A stretch of DNA of 64,000 bases. It comes from Strongyloides papillosus. Lineage: Eukaryota > Nematoda > Chromadorea > Rhabditida > Strongyloididae. The DNA lies in NCBI GenBank assembly GCA_005656395.1, contig SRSI01000020.1, positions 434,001 through 498,000 of the forward strand, written 5' to 3'. The translations under genes were made by a program, and so were the position numbers. This document shows positions 1-11,805 of the stretch, piece by piece. A model generated the notes under the pieces. That model saw nothing but the letters and a program-made list of their open reading frames with translations. It was not told the origin of the DNA and did not search any database. Every line of letters starts with the position of its first letter. Within the stretch, counting starts at the first letter, position 1.

Positions 1-2
1 TA

Positions 3-659
3 GGAAACCAACCATTAGGATGTTCATCATTGTCTTCAGGAAAGATGGAGGTTATTCTAGATAGACGATTAACCCATGATGACAGTAGAGGATTAGCTTC
101 GGGTGTTCTAGATAACGTAAAAACTAGAAGTTCCTTTAGAATTATTCTTGAAGAAATGGAAAAAGATGATACATCTAATAGATCTCCAACAGGTTTCTTA
201 TCAAAAATTGCTCAACTAACATATCAGCAAATGCATTATCAACCAATAACCTTATTTTCAAATACTCTACTTAATATTAATGAAAATATCTTAAGGAGTT
301 TTTCCCCATTAAAGGAAAGTTTACCGTGTGATTATCATATTGTTGCTATGAGAACTGAAACAGAAAAATGTGATTACGAGAAAAAAGAAAATGGAGTAGT
401 TCTTTATAATTCAAAGAACAGTCTTGGTCTTATTCTCCAAAGATACGCCTTTGATTGTTCATTGTCACATAAAAATACTCAAAGTGATGATAAATGTATT
501 GAATCAGAGGGAAAAGTGGATTTAAAAAGAAAAATGAACTTAGAATCCGGAAAGATATATAATAGTTCTCTTACAATGATGTATTCTGAAGAAAAAGAAG
601 AAGTTAGACAAGTTAAATTAACTCCAATGGAAATAAGTACATTTAAAATAGTATTATAA
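3..659 (+). CDS. Alpha-mannosidase II (GH38), C-terminal part, cut by window edge
   Basis: This is the 3' end of a glycoside hydrolase family 38 gene. The frame is open from base 3 to the stop at 657-659, giving about 218 residues. It opens with a PLGCSSL segment followed by DRRLTHDDSRGL and GVLDN, the conserved C-terminal beta-domain signature of Golgi alpha-mannosidase II (MAN2A type). The family trims mannose from N-glycans in the Golgi before complex glycan synthesis. The catalytic domain lies outside the window, so activity cannot be judged. No intron is visible in this part. The downstream neighbour is on the same strand, about 650 bp away. Family assignment is firm; Golgi versus lysosomal subtype is inferred from the QPLGCSSL/DRRL pattern. 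Confidence 0.88.
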   Translation, partial: GNQPLGCSSLSSGKMEVILDRRLTHDDSRGLASGVLDNVKTRSSFRIILEEMEKDDTSNRSPTGFLSKIAQLTYQQMHYQPITLFSNTLLNINENILRSFSPLKESLPCDYHIVAMRTETEKCDYEKKENGVVLYNSKNSLGLILQRYAFDCSLSHKNTQSDDKCIESEGKVDLKRKMNLESGKIYNSSLTMMYSEEKEEVRQVKLTPMEISTFKIVL

Positions 660-1306
660 CTTTCTTTTGTTAAAGTTTAATGTAATTGGTTATGTTATAC
701 AATTTTAAAGATTAAAAAAAATCATGCAATGTATACACTTTTTAAATATTTTTAAAAGATATTACATTAATATTCTGGTTGTATATTCATTAATATTATA
801 CCATAATAAATGTGAATAAGTATAATGTTAAAAATTTATTTTTCAACACAATTGTTATTAATTAAATTCATTCTTTGACGTTACTTACAAAGTCAGGATT
901 TTTTTTAATTTGAAAGTATTACTTTCGTAGGTATATCATTTGATACATCCTTTTCCCCTTTAATATTTAATAAATCTGTATTAATTAATTGATATTAGAA
1001 AATAGGCATAGAAAAAAGAGAGAAAGAGAGAGGGAATGCCTCTTCAAAGTGTATTAAATAAAGTGTAATAAACTTGTGATACTTTATACCAAGTTATGTT
1101 ACGGGAGAAGATATTGAACATTTTCAACATATATTATCATTACCATTGACAATAACATTATTTCTTTTAATTTTAATTTATTCTTTAGAATTTATTTCAT
1201 ATTTCCTATATTAATACATATGTACAAATATAGAAATATTTATTTATTTATCTAGACTAGTCTTTTGAATATTTATACAATATTATTTGTATTTTTATAA
1301 ATAATA
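660..1306. other. Intergenic, AT-rich
   Basis: No coding sequence or RNA gene is recognisable. A short GA-rich run at about 1014-1035 is the only compositional feature. Confidence 0.6.
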
Positions 1307-2299
1307 ATGCTGGAAACAGATCATGACGCATATTATAAAGTTCAAAAAAAATTACTGGAATTGGTTGATAGTAAAGACAGACCAAATTTTGAGGATTTAA
1401 TAGATGCAATAGATGAATGTCATTCTTTGGTTACTTTTGAATCACTTATCAAATTTAATGAATCAATCTCAGGGCATGATGAATGGCACGTATCATATCT
1501 AAAATTTTTAAATTTACGTCTTGATTTCTACTATTTCAAGCATTCGTTAGAATTAAGAACATATAGGAATTTACAATATGATCCTGATGGATCAAAAAAA
1601 AGCACTGCTCAGGAAAAGTTATCTGAAGTTATTGATCATATGGATAACTCAATTATTAAATTATTTCCAAATATAAATAGCGTAATAAAAAATCTGACGA
1701 ACTCTAATACAGAAGAATATATAAGTAAGTTTTTTTTTAAATTTTTTTATAATTTTTTTGTAGATAAATTAAGACAAGAAATAATAAAAATATGTTCAAC
1801 GGATAGAAAAATCTTTAATAAAGTTGTTTTTAAACGACATGGTGATTCATTTGTCCAACAAAAAGAAGAAACAGATGATGAATGTGTTGCAAAGGTTAAG
1901 ACAATTTTTACATCATCTTGTAATCGCGAAAAAGAGTTAATGGACTTTTGTTTAACAGTAATGTTTAAAGCTGGGAGAATTATAGAGGAATGTTATGGAG
2001 ATGTAGATGATGTTGTGAAGAGGATAGTAGAAATGAAAAGGAATTCACCTCAAATATGTTGTTATAATGATTGTGTCTTTACAAATTGCGAAACAATGAT
2101 TGAATCTATAAACGTCAATGGAGATAATAGTAAATATTTTTTCACCAATACGAATTATCAAGCGTTAAAAAAAGTTACACAGATCTGTGAAGTCATATTT
2201 GCTGTACATAAAAGAAACTATTATACTCAAAGACAATTGTTATTGGAGTTGGAGGAAAAATCAGCGTCTTTCTTTGGAAATTTAAACAATCTTAAATAG
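1307..2299 (+). CDS. Unrecognised helical protein, two exons
   Basis: The reading frame runs through a likely 39-nt intron at 1725-1763 (GTAAGT...TTTTGTAG). Because the intron is a multiple of three, the unspliced frame stays open but inserts an unlikely Phe-rich stretch. Splicing gives exons 1307-1724 and 1764-2299 and a 317-aa protein reading EEYIN/KLRQE across the junction. The product has no signal peptide or membrane segment, is rich in charged residues and Leu/Ile, and looks mainly alpha-helical. It has a cluster of cysteines near the C-terminal third (CCYNDCVFTNC). I do not recognise a family. It could be a fast-evolving scaffold or kinetochore/trafficking subunit, but nothing in the sequence proves that. 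Confidence 0.65.
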   Translation: MLETDHDAYYKVQKKLLELVDSKDRPNFEDLIDAIDECHSLVTFESLIKFNESISGHDEWHVSYLKFLNLRLDFYYFKHSLELRTYRNLQYDPDGSKKSTAQEKLSEVIDHMDNSIIKLFPNINSVIKNLTNSNTEEYISKFFFKFFYNFFVDKLRQEIIKICSTDRKIFNKVVFKRHGDSFVQQKEETDDECVAKVKTIFTSSCNREKELMDFCLTVMFKAGRIIEECYGDVDDVVKRIVEMKRNSPQICCYNDCVFTNCETMIESINVNGDNSKYFFTNTNYQALKKVTQICEVIFAVHKRNYYTQRQLLLELEEKSASFFGNLNNLK

Positions 2300-3232
2300 A
2301 AATTATAAAATTAGGTGTAGTAAAAATAATTTTTTCTAATGCATTTTTGTGGAATCAATACGGTTTGACTACAAATTTATTTTAAATTTTATATGATTAT
2401 TATTTAAAAAAAACTATCAATATTATACTTCTTTAAGTAATATAATAAATTAAGTTTTAATTTTGTTTTAATTTAATTGTATACAATTTTTTCTCGTATA
2501 AGCTGTTTTACTTCTTCCCTGATAAAATGAAATTTCATTAAAAAATATAGATTTTGAAATAATTGAAAAATGTTTTTATAAGTAAAATGATAGTTAAAAA
2601 GTGCTTCAAAAAAATTTTACATCCTATTTTTATGAAAATACAATTTCTATTTTTTAATATCCAGAAATATAACTACCAAATATCACTGTAGTAAAGTAGA
2701 TAAAAATTTTTCTTCTTTTAATTAATTTAACATAAAGTTCAATTTATTTACGAAAAAAAAAGTTTTATTTGTTTATCGGAATAACATTTTTCATTGCTAA
2801 ACTAAGAAAATCATATTTAACTTTTTTTTAAATTTCTTATATATTTTATTGATAATTAAATTCATTATTTATATCAATATATAAAAAAAAATTAATATAA
2901 ATTTTAATTAAAATAAAATAATCATAGATAAAATAAAGTGTTCGACGTGCGATTGACAGAAAATTAGGTTTTGCCAGAGCTGGAGTGTGGAAATGTCAAG
3001 TTCGACAACTAATGTAAAACACATTATTCCCCATGTTAATACAGTTTCCAGACATTTGTATATTTATTTCAATGTCTGGTAGAAAACAATGGGAAATTAA
3101 AGTAAATCTGACTTTCTGCAGAACTTTTCTTACAATAAGAAGTTTTGTACAGGAGGATTACAACTATTTTAATATTAATATTAGTGGAAATTCTTTTTAA
3201 CTTAAATTATTAATATAAATATGAAAAATTAA
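2300..3232. other. Intergenic, with one compositionally distinct patch
   Basis: Most of this stretch is AT-rich with no gene. The exception is about 2938-3160, which is visibly richer in G and C and holds a strong inverted repeat; it is listed separately. Confidence 0.5.
2938..3160. ncRNA. Candidate structured RNA, family unknown
   Basis: Inside very AT-rich DNA this patch has mixed composition, no ORF, and a perfect 9-bp stem (CCAGACATT at 3048-3056 with AATGTCTGG at 3071-3079, 14-nt loop). The stem is extended by imperfect pairing between about 3028-3038 and 3085-3095. The 7-mer GTTCGAC occurs at about 2940 and again at about 3000. It does not resemble U1, U2, U4, U5, U6, tRNA or an SL RNA that I know. 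Strand is undecided. It could also be a short transposon remnant or a conserved regulatory element. Confidence 0.3.
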
Positions 3233-4304
3233 TTAATTTTTTATAGTGACAAAGTCATTGTTACTTTCTTGACTATAAATATCAAAAATAACTCTTGCTA
3301 TTTCTGCTAAAAATCTAGCTTTGTGTTTTTGTAAGAAATGACCATCTTTAGGAAATATTGATGTTACTGTTTTTTCACCATTCTTTAAGCAATATTTTAC
3401 ATATTTAATCATCTTATCCTCTTCATTTTCTTCATTTGAAAATTCCTAAATAAATTTAATCATTATTAATTTATAATTTTACTTACCATGGAAAGATTAT
3501 TTGGAAACGAGGAATAAAATTCTCTACTAACAGATCTTTCTATAACAGGATCTTTACCACCGATTGCATTAATAATAGTAATATTTAAATTTTTTAGCTT
3601 ATCAATGTACTTTTTTTGTTCATGAAAATTAATTTGATCAATAGTAAGGAGACAAGCCTCAATAACATTAGTATTATTTATTTTAATTCCACAAAATTCA
3701 TACATAAATTTGATAATTGTAACAATAAAAGGTTTAAATAATCCCCATCTCCATAAAATAGCTAGAAAAATTGAAATCCATCTTGGTCTCATGCCACGAT
3801 GTGGACGAAGACCAATAGGGTTTACTAGTAAAGCTCCAATTACCATTTTAGGAAACATTGTTGCCATTCTTAGAGCATTTTCAGTACCACGTGAATGTCC
3901 CATAAGTATGACATTTTCTTCAATATCAATAGCTTTTAAAGTTTTCTCAACACACTCAATACGTTCGTCATTTGTATACTCAATATCTTCTAAACTTTCT
4001 GATATTCCAAAACCAGGAAAATTTATAGCAATTGTTCTGATTCCATTTTGTGTTAGTAATGGTTCAATATATTTAAAATCGTTATGTGAACCTGGCGCTC
4101 CATGTAAAGCTACAACTGTTCCAATTTTTGAACCTTCTGGCATAGAATCCTTAAAATAAAAGTTTTAATAATTATTATTTTTAAACTAACCTGATAAACA
4201 GATTTAATTTTAATCGGCTTTTGTTCATTTTTGGTTAAAGTAATGTCAACATTATATAATTTAGTTCCTACTTCATAGTTTATATTTTTTTCTTTACCAG
4301 CCAT
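3233..4304 (-). CDS. Alpha/beta hydrolase, nematode DUF1057-like
   Basis: Three exons on the minus strand: 4304-4191, 4149-3487 and 3445-3233, with two 41-nt introns (4190-4150 and 3486-3446) that keep frame. The 329-aa product has an alpha/beta-hydrolase core: oxyanion loop HGAPGS near residue 54, nucleophile elbow GHSRGT, an acidic residue in GGKDPVIE, and a catalytic histidine in DGHFLQKHKA supplied only by exon 3. The complete triad argues for an active serine hydrolase. The layout matches the expanded Caenorhabditis DUF1057 family, whose substrates are unknown. The first exon has no signal peptide, so the protein is probably cytosolic or peripherally membrane-bound. Confidence 0.8.
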
Positions 4305-5928
4305 TTCGTAAACAGGCTCCTAGAAATGTATATCTATATTTAAAAGGATTAACTATCCCAACGATGTGGAATAAAGTGTCAAACATAGGAAAATATTCAT
4401 CGGATAAACGTTTTTATAAAGTATATGTGTAATATTGATAGATATAAATTAAAAGAGAAAATTGAGTTACCAATAAAACTAAGAAATAAAAATTATGTTA
4501 AACGTAATATAAAACAAAGGAATTGACTAGTTATTTTCATTCATGAAAATAAAAATTTTAAAATTATTTGTAAGATTTTCCATGTATATTTAATGACAAT
4601 TTAAATATGATAATACTAATATTTTGTCTAGCCAACGACATTGTGGTATTAAATATACTCAAATAATATGCATATTTGAAGGAAACTGTTTTAAATAATA
4701 AAGTGAGTAATAATGTAACTACTCTTCTACATTAGTGTCTACTTAAGAATACCGCAAACAAATATAAACGAAAAAGTATATTTAACATTATATTTATGAA
4801 GAATTTATTTTTAGTAAAAATCACCAAAATAGAATCTATTTTAAAATACAAAAATTACAACTACTTATTTATAATTCTTCTAATAAAATAATAATTTCTT
4901 GTATGTTATTCATTTTAAATATTTTTAACGCAGGGGGAGGTTATAAATATTACATAAAATTCTTTATTCAATCATCGATATTTTTACAACATTAAATTAT
5001 ATTTTAAAATTAAAAAAGTGCAATGAAATAGAAATATATTATATACTTACAAGTACATTGATAAAATCCAAAAAATGGTAGAAGTTCTTTAGCTTATGAC
5101 ATAGGTTATTATGTAATTTCCTTCTTTATGAGTTCATAAATAATATATTCTGATATATAACCAGGCGTTTTAAAAATAAATTTCAAAGCAATTTACAAAA
5201 AAGAAGATTATAAATTAAAAAAGTACATTGAGTGTTAATGAAATTGAATAGATATTAAAAATGACGTTTATTGATCTTCTTTTTATAAGATCGCAAATAT
5301 AAGGTGATTTATTTAAATGTCTTTTAAATATTTTAAAAAAATTTTTACAACATATAAAATATAGATAAAAACTGAATCAATTATTATTTTTAAACAATAT
5401 AATTACATAACCATAAATTCTTTCATGTCTTATAAGTTTTAATAAATACTATCTTTTAATCAATATAAAATGAAATATATTCTAAACAAATAGAATATTT
5501 AAAAACTTAACTTACAAACTTATGAATCATAATACTATTTAAAAAATGGATATAATCATTAAAATGCATCAAATTATATTTAAAACATATTAAGAATAAG
5601 AAATAGCATAAACGGAAGCAAGGAAAAATAACTCTTCTAAAGTTAGCAAAATTTGTAAACTAAAATTTATATAAAATACCAATACAAGCCGTTTTAACTA
5701 ATTTGTAAAATGTACCAATTTAAATATTATTTAATTAACTCGATTTTTGTTACTCAATTTTTAGGTTAAGTTTTTGAAAAATCGTAATAAAAATTTTAAT
5801 TATCATAAAAGCACATCGTCAAAAAATATAAATATAAAACATTTTGAATAATAAAATAAAAAATTAATATTTATAATATGAAATTTCTTATAAATATAAC
5901 AAAGAAATTTCAAAATTTGTTGTAATAA
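4305..5928. other. Long intergenic stretch before the carboxypeptidase array
   Basis: No ORF, RNA gene or long repeat is seen. The last 100 bases form the promoter-like block shared by all four carboxypeptidase genes. Confidence 0.55.
5840..5928 (+). promoter_or_regulatory. Conserved promoter-like block upstream of carboxypeptidase 1
   Basis: A block containing TTTTGAATAATAA, a TATA-like A/T run, and AACAAAGAAA close to the ATG is nearly the same before all four carboxypeptidase ATGs. The other copies are about 8092-8179, 10350-10437 and 12588-12675. Since flanking DNA has diverged more, this may be the core promoter and 5' leader; the alternative is recent duplication alone. Confidence 0.4.
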
Positions 5929-7219
5929 ATGTTTCTTTCAAACGTTGTATTTATATTCTTATTTTTTGTAAAAATAAATTGTTATGTTGATTACTCAAAC
6001 TACTCGCTTTTTAATATTTTAATAAGAAATGAAAAAGATTTAAGGATATATGAGGATTTGGAGAAAAAGTTTCCAGGCGAAAAACTTGATTTTTGGTTCC
6101 AAGGAAGAAGTCCTGGATTCCCGATTAAACTTTTTACATCACCTAAATCAACAATAAAAATTAAGGATTACCTTAATGTTCGAAATTATGATTTTAACAT
6201 AACAACCAAGGACTGGAATGAAATGTCTCCAAAACCCAAAACAATTAGAAGATTGTCTTCTAATTTAAATTATGTCTTCCAACACAATATATTTCTTTCA
6301 TATGATGAAATAATTGATTTTTTGAAATTAAAAGAACAACAAAACAAAGAATTTGTTTCTTTACGAGTATATGGTGAATCATACGAAAAGAGATTGTTAT
6401 ATTATGTTAAAATTGGTTACTCAAATGGTAAAAAAATTTATTTTTATTTTATTTATATTTATTTTAGGAAAAGAGAAACCTATGGTTGTAATTGATGGTG
6501 GAATGCATGCTAGAGAATGGGTTACTCATTCATCGATGTTATTTATCATTGACCATATAATTAAAAATATCAAAAATTATAAGGAAATTTTAGAAAAATT
6601 TGATATTGTAATATTTCCAGTTTTAAATCCCGATGGTTATGTATATTCAAGAATTGGAGATAGAATGTGGAGAGGTAATAGAAACTTGAATAATAAAGAA
6701 AGTTGTGGTGTCGATTTAAATAGAAATTATCCATTTATGTGGAAAGAACATAATGGAATTTGTCTAACATATCCAGGAACTTTTAAATTATCTGAACTTG
6801 AATCAATGTATCATTCAATTTATGTGGAAAGAAATATACATCTTATTAAAGGTTATATTACATTTCATAGTTATGGAAGACTTATACTTTTACCTTGGAT
6901 TGATCCAAAAAAACGTAAAGAAGAATATTATGATGAAATGATTAGTCTTGGTAATAAAATGAAAAAAGAAATAAGTTACAAAAAAGGTTCAAGTTTTGGA
7001 GTTGGAGATGCTGCAGAAATTTTATATCCTACTAATGGAGCATCTGATGATTATATAAAATCTTTAGGTGTCAAATATGTTTATACAGTAGAATTATCAC
7101 CTGATAGTGATACCTATTCAAATGGTTTTATAGTTAAAGAAGATCAAATAACGACAATAGGAGAAGAAGCTTTAATAATTTTTGATATAATGCTTCATCA
7201 AGTCTATTCTGAATTATAA
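5929..7219 (+). CDS. Secreted M14 carboxypeptidase 1 (CPB-like pocket)
   Basis: Exons 5929-6427 and 6468-7219 flank a 40-nt intron (6428-6467); the product is 416 aa. Residues 1-19 form a signal peptide. About 20-105 is the activation propeptide, followed by a basic site (KTIRRLSS) suited to tryptic release. The catalytic domain has zinc ligands H180 and E183 (HAREW) and H300 (HSYG). It also has substrate-binding arginines in MWRGNR and DLNRNYPF, the tyrosine of ILYP (bovine CPA Y248) and the general base E375 (VEL). The equivalent of CPA residue 255 is aspartate (ASDDY), as in carboxypeptidase B, so cleavage of C-terminal Lys/Arg is predicted. First of four tandem genes. Confidence 0.93.
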
Positions 7220-7310
7220 TGTAATTTTATTTAATTTTAAATAGAGTATGTAAAATAAAATTCTTTTGATATGTTCTTATATATGATAATAATAATAATA
7301 AAAAAACATT

Positions 7311-7740
7311 TTAAACATAAGCATCCATATGTGGACAACTACAATTTAAATTTTTATTACTATAAAAATCATCTATCCTTCAAACAGTTGATTATGATTT
7401 ATGACAACATCATTCTATTGGAACAGTTAGTAATTCGTTAAAGTATGATTTGTCCCAATTTGTTAAAGTAACTTTAAAGAATTGTTTTTTGTCCTTAACA
7501 CCACCTTTAATGTTAGAATTTCTTTTCTTTTTATTAACAATGAATCTATTGTTCTATCCATTTCATCTTGATTTTAAGATATTGCTGATAAAATAAATTT
7601 TATAACTGATTAAACCTTTTATTGCATTAATAACTCTTGTATTTAAGAATGCTATTTTTTATTCTATTTCTGGTACTTTCTTGACCAGAGATGATTTAAT
7701 TCTACTACGTATTTTTATACATGTAATTTAGAGATGATTA
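7311..7740 (-). pseudogene. Decayed copy of the gldc 3' end (relic 1)
   Basis: Read on the plus strand, this region follows the DNA of the intact glycine decarboxylase 3' end (14044 onward): AAACATAAG, then GTGGACAACTAC, then ATCATCTATCC, CATTTCATCTT and further matches with small indels. Coding frame is lost. It sits 90 bp after the carboxypeptidase stop, just as the real gldc end sits 80 bp after carboxypeptidase 4, so it is a passenger of tandem duplication. Confidence 0.8.
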
Positions 7741-8179
7741 TTTTCAAAAATAAATCAATATTAAATAAAATATTTAAATATTAAATCAAATATTTTGAAT
7801 TACCCTATTATTAGAAAAGTGTAAATAATTAAGAAAATGAATAGAATTATATTCTAATTGTGATACAAATATAAAATAAGAATAAAAATAAGTAAAAATA
7901 CATATGTTAAAAATTTTAGAATACAAACTTCGAATAAAATTCAAGCAATTCGTTTTAACTAATTGTTAAACGTATAAATTATTTAGTTAACTTTATTTTT
8001 GTTACTCAACTTTTAAATAAAAATTTTACAAAATTTTAACAAAAAATATCAATTATCACAACGCACGTTATCAAAAATTTTAATATAAAATATTTTGAAT
8101 AATAAGATATAAACATAATATCTATATCATTTAATTTCTTTAAATATAACAAAGAAACCTCGAGATTTATTGCAACAAA

Positions 8180-9458
8180 ATGTTTCCTTCAAATATCCTA
8201 TTTATATTTTTATTTTTTGTAGAAACTAGTTGCTATGTTGACTACTCAAACTACTCACTTTTTACTATCCAAATAAAAGATTTAAAGATATATGAGGATT
8301 TAGAGAAAAAATTTCCAGACGACAAACTTGATTTTTGGACTAAGAGTAGAAGTTCTGAAATTCCAATTCAACTTTTTACATCACCAGAATCAACATTAAA
8401 AATCAAAAACTACCTTAAAAGTCAAAATTATAATTTTAACGTAACAACGAAAAATTGGAACAAAATCTCAAAACCTAAAACAATTAGAAGGTTGTCTTCT
8501 AATTTAAATAACGCCTTCCAACACAATATATATCATTCATATGATGAAATAATAAATTTTTTGAAATTACAAGCAAAGAAAAACAAGGATTTTGTTTCTA
8601 TAGGAATATACGGTGAATCATATGAAAAAAGATTGTTGCATTATGTTAAAATCGGATATTCAAATGGTAAAAAAATTATATTTAACTATATATATTTATA
8701 TTTTAGGAAAAGAGAAGCCTCAAATTGTAATTGATGCTGGAATGCACGCTAGAGAATGGGTTACTCACTCGTCAATATTGATTATTGTTGACCATTTAGT
8801 CAAAAATGTTGAAAAATATAAGGAAATTTTAAAAAATGTCGATGTTATAATATTTCCAGTTTTAAATCCTGATGGTTATGTACATTCAAGAACGGAAGAT
8901 AGAATGTGGAAAGGTAATAGAAACTTAAATGATAACAAAAGATGTACCGTTGATTTAAATCGAAATTATCCATTTTTGTGGAGAGAATCCGATGGCACTT
9001 GTCAAAGGTATCCAGGAACTTATAGGTTATCTGAACGTGAATCGATGTATCATGCATTTTACATGGATAAATTTATACATCTTATTAAAGGTTATATTAC
9101 ACTTCATAATTATGGAAGATTTATACTTTTACCTTGGTCTCATACACTTAAAACCGATGCACCATATTATAACGAAATGCTTAGTCTTGGTAATAAAATG
9201 AAAGAAGAATTAAAAAGTAAAAAAAATGTAGATTATAGAGTTGGATCATCTTCAAATATTTTATATCCGTGCCATGGAACATCTTCTGATTACGCTAAAT
9301 CTTTAGGCGTCAAATATGTTTACGTGGTAGAATTATCGCCTGAAATTGAAACTGATTCAATAGGGTTTATAGTTAATGAAGATCAACTAACAACAATAGG
9401 AGAAGAGGCTTTGATAATTTTTGATGTCATGCTTCGTCAAGTCTATTCTGAACTATAA
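8180..9458 (+). CDS. Secreted M14 carboxypeptidase 2
   Basis: Exons 8180-8666 and 8707-9458 with a 40-nt intron; 412 aa. A small deletion shortens the propeptide near residue 30 compared with its sisters. Signal peptide, propeptide, HAREW zinc site, MWKGNR, DLNRNYPF and VEL general base are all kept. Two active-site neighbours differ: the segment HSYG of the sisters is HNYG here (Ser197 of bovine CPA replaced by Asn), and the position equal to CPA 255 is serine (GTSSDY). A neutral rather than basic side chain is therefore expected in its pocket. The intron and flanking 167 bp are identical to those of gene 3. Confidence 0.92.
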
Positions 9459-9536
9459 TTTAATTTTATTGAATTTAAATAAAGTATGTAAAATAAAATT
9501 TTTTCGATATGCTATCTATCTGACAATAAAAAAATA

Positions 9537-9992
9537 TTTTAAACATAAGACTCCATAATTGGACAACTCCAGATTTAGTTTTTATCAATATACTGATCAT
9601 CTATCCTTCTAACAGTTGATCATGATTTATGGTAACACCATTCTTTTGAAAAGGTGGTAATTCTCTTAAGTATGATTTATCAAATTTTGTTAAACAGTAA
9701 CTATCGTATGTGGAGCATTTTTTAAGGAATTATTTTTTTGTCCCAAACACTATCTCTAATGTTGGAATTTCTTTTCTTATTGATAACAATGAATATACTA
9801 ATCTATCCATTTCATCTTAGTTTTCTGATATTGTTGGTAAAATAAAATTTATAACTGATAAAATCTTTTATTGTATTGAAAGCTCTAGTATTTATTAACG
9901 ATATTTTTTATCCTACTTCTGGTACTTTCTTGACCAGAGATGTTTTAATTCTATTACGTTTTTTTATAAATATAATTTGGATATGATTATTT
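9537..9992 (-). pseudogene. Decayed copy of the gldc 3' end (relic 2)
   Basis: Aligns by eye with the intact gldc end (AAACATAAG, TTGGACAACT, ATCATCTATCCTTC, GTTGATCATGATTTATG, TATGTGGAGCATTTTTTAAG). It retains the TATGTGGAGCATTTTT segment that relic 1 has lost. It lies between carboxypeptidases 2 and 3. Confidence 0.82.
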
Positions 9993-10437
9993 TTAAAAGT
10001 AAATCAATATCAAATAGAATATTTAAATATTACATTAATTATTTTCGAACTATCCTATTGTTCAAAATGTAAGTTATTATGAAATTGTATATAATTATAT
10101 TGAAATTATAATACAAATAAGAAATAACAATTAAAATAAGTAAAAAAATAACATGAATAAAAAACTTTTGGAATGCGAACTTCTAATGAAATATCAACAA
10201 CTAGTTTTAATTAATTGTAAAAAGTATAAATTATTTTGTTAACTTAAATTTTATTACTCGACTTTTAAGCAGAAGTTTACTAATAATCTTTATGAATAAA
10301 ATATCATATATAATAACAGCACATTGTTAAAAAATTTAAATATAAAATATTTTGAATAATAAGATATAAAAGTAATATTTATACCATGAAATTTCTTTCA
10401 AATAAAACAAAGAAATTTCGAAATTTATTGTAATAAA

Positions 10438-11719
10438 ATGTTTCTTTTGAATATTCTATTTTTATTTCTATTTTCCGTAAAAATAAATGGCTTTGTTGAC
10501 TACTCAGGGTACTCACTTTTTAATATCGTAATAAAAAATGAAAAGGATTTAAAGATATATAAGGATTTGGAGGAAAAGTTTCCAGAGCTAAAACTTGATT
10601 TTTGGACCAAGAGTAGAACTCCACAAATTCCAATTCAACTTTTCACATCACCAAAAGCAACGTTAAAAATCAAAAACTACCTTAAAAATCAAAATTATAA
10701 TTTTAACGTAACAACGAAAAATTGGAACAAAATCTCAAAACCTAAAACAATTAGAAGGTTGTCTTCTAATTTAAATTTTGCCTTCCAACACAATATATAT
10801 CATTCATATGACGAAATAATAAATTTTTTGAAATTACAAGAGAAAAAACACAAAGAGTTTGTTTCTGTACGAATATACGGTGAATCATATGAAAAAAGAT
10901 TGTTGCATTATGTTAAAATCGGATATTCAAATGGTAAAAAAATTATATTTAACTATATATATTTATATTTTAGGAAAAGAGAAGCCTCAAATTGTAATTG
11001 ATGCTGGAATGCACGCTAGAGAATGGGTTACTCACTCATCAATATTATTTATTGTTGACCATTTAGTTAAAAATGTTGAAAAATATAAGGAAATTTTAGA
11101 AAAAGTCGATATTATAATATTTCCAGTTTTAAATCCCGATGGTTATGTATATTCAAGAGTTGGAGATAGAATGTGGAGAGGTAATAGAAACTTGAATGAT
11201 AACAAAATATGCGCCGTTGATTTAAACAGAAATTATCCATTTTCATGGAAAGAATCTGATGGCACATGTCAAACTTATCCAGGAACTTATGGATTATCTG
11301 AAGCTGAGTCTATGTACCATTCATTTTATATGGATAAATTTAAACATCTTATTAAAGGTTATATCACACTTCATAGTTATGGAAGACTTATACTTTTACC
11401 TTGGTCTCACACACTCAAAACCGATGCACCATATTATGACGAAATGCTTACTCTTGGTAATAAAATGAAAGAAGAATTAAAAAGTAAAAAAAATGTAGAT
11501 TATACAGTTGGATCATCTTCAAATGTTCTATATGCATGTCATGGAACATCATCTGATTATGCTAAATCATTAGGTATCAAATATGTTTACGTGGTAGAAT
11601 TATCACCTGAAAGTAGTTCAAATGGATTTATAGTTAATGAAGATCAAATAACAACAATAGGAGAAGAGGCTTTGATAATTTTTGATGTTATGCTTCATCA
11701 AGTCCATTCTGAATTATAA
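10438..11719 (+). CDS. Secreted M14 carboxypeptidase 3
   Basis: Exons 10438-10933 and 10974-11719; the 40-nt intron is base-for-base the same as that of gene 2. The product is 413 aa with a signal peptide, propeptide and complete catalytic set (HAREW, MWRGNR, DLNRNYPF, HSYG, YACHGTSSDY, VEL). The specificity position is serine. The C-terminal loop after VELSPE is two residues shorter than in gene 2 and three shorter than in genes 1 and 4, which may alter the rim of the active site. Otherwise it is the sister that looks least modified. Confidence 0.93.
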
Positions 11720-11805
11720 TTGTAATTTTATTGAATTTTAAATAGAGTATGTAAAATAAAATAATTTTTTTTTAATATGTCATTTATCTAACAATAAAAA
11801 AATAT

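Noticed and set aside
1010..1040. GA-rich microsatellite as regulatory element
   Set aside because: Too short and imperfect; common in AT-rich nematode DNA.
3710..4159. 149-codon plus-strand ORF
   Set aside because: It is antisense to the well-supported alpha/beta hydrolase exon and has no family features.
6353..7219. Second ORF of each carboxypeptidase as an independent gene
   Set aside because: The 40-nt GT...TTTTAG intron joins it in frame to the signal-peptide and propeptide exon; the same structure repeats in all four copies.
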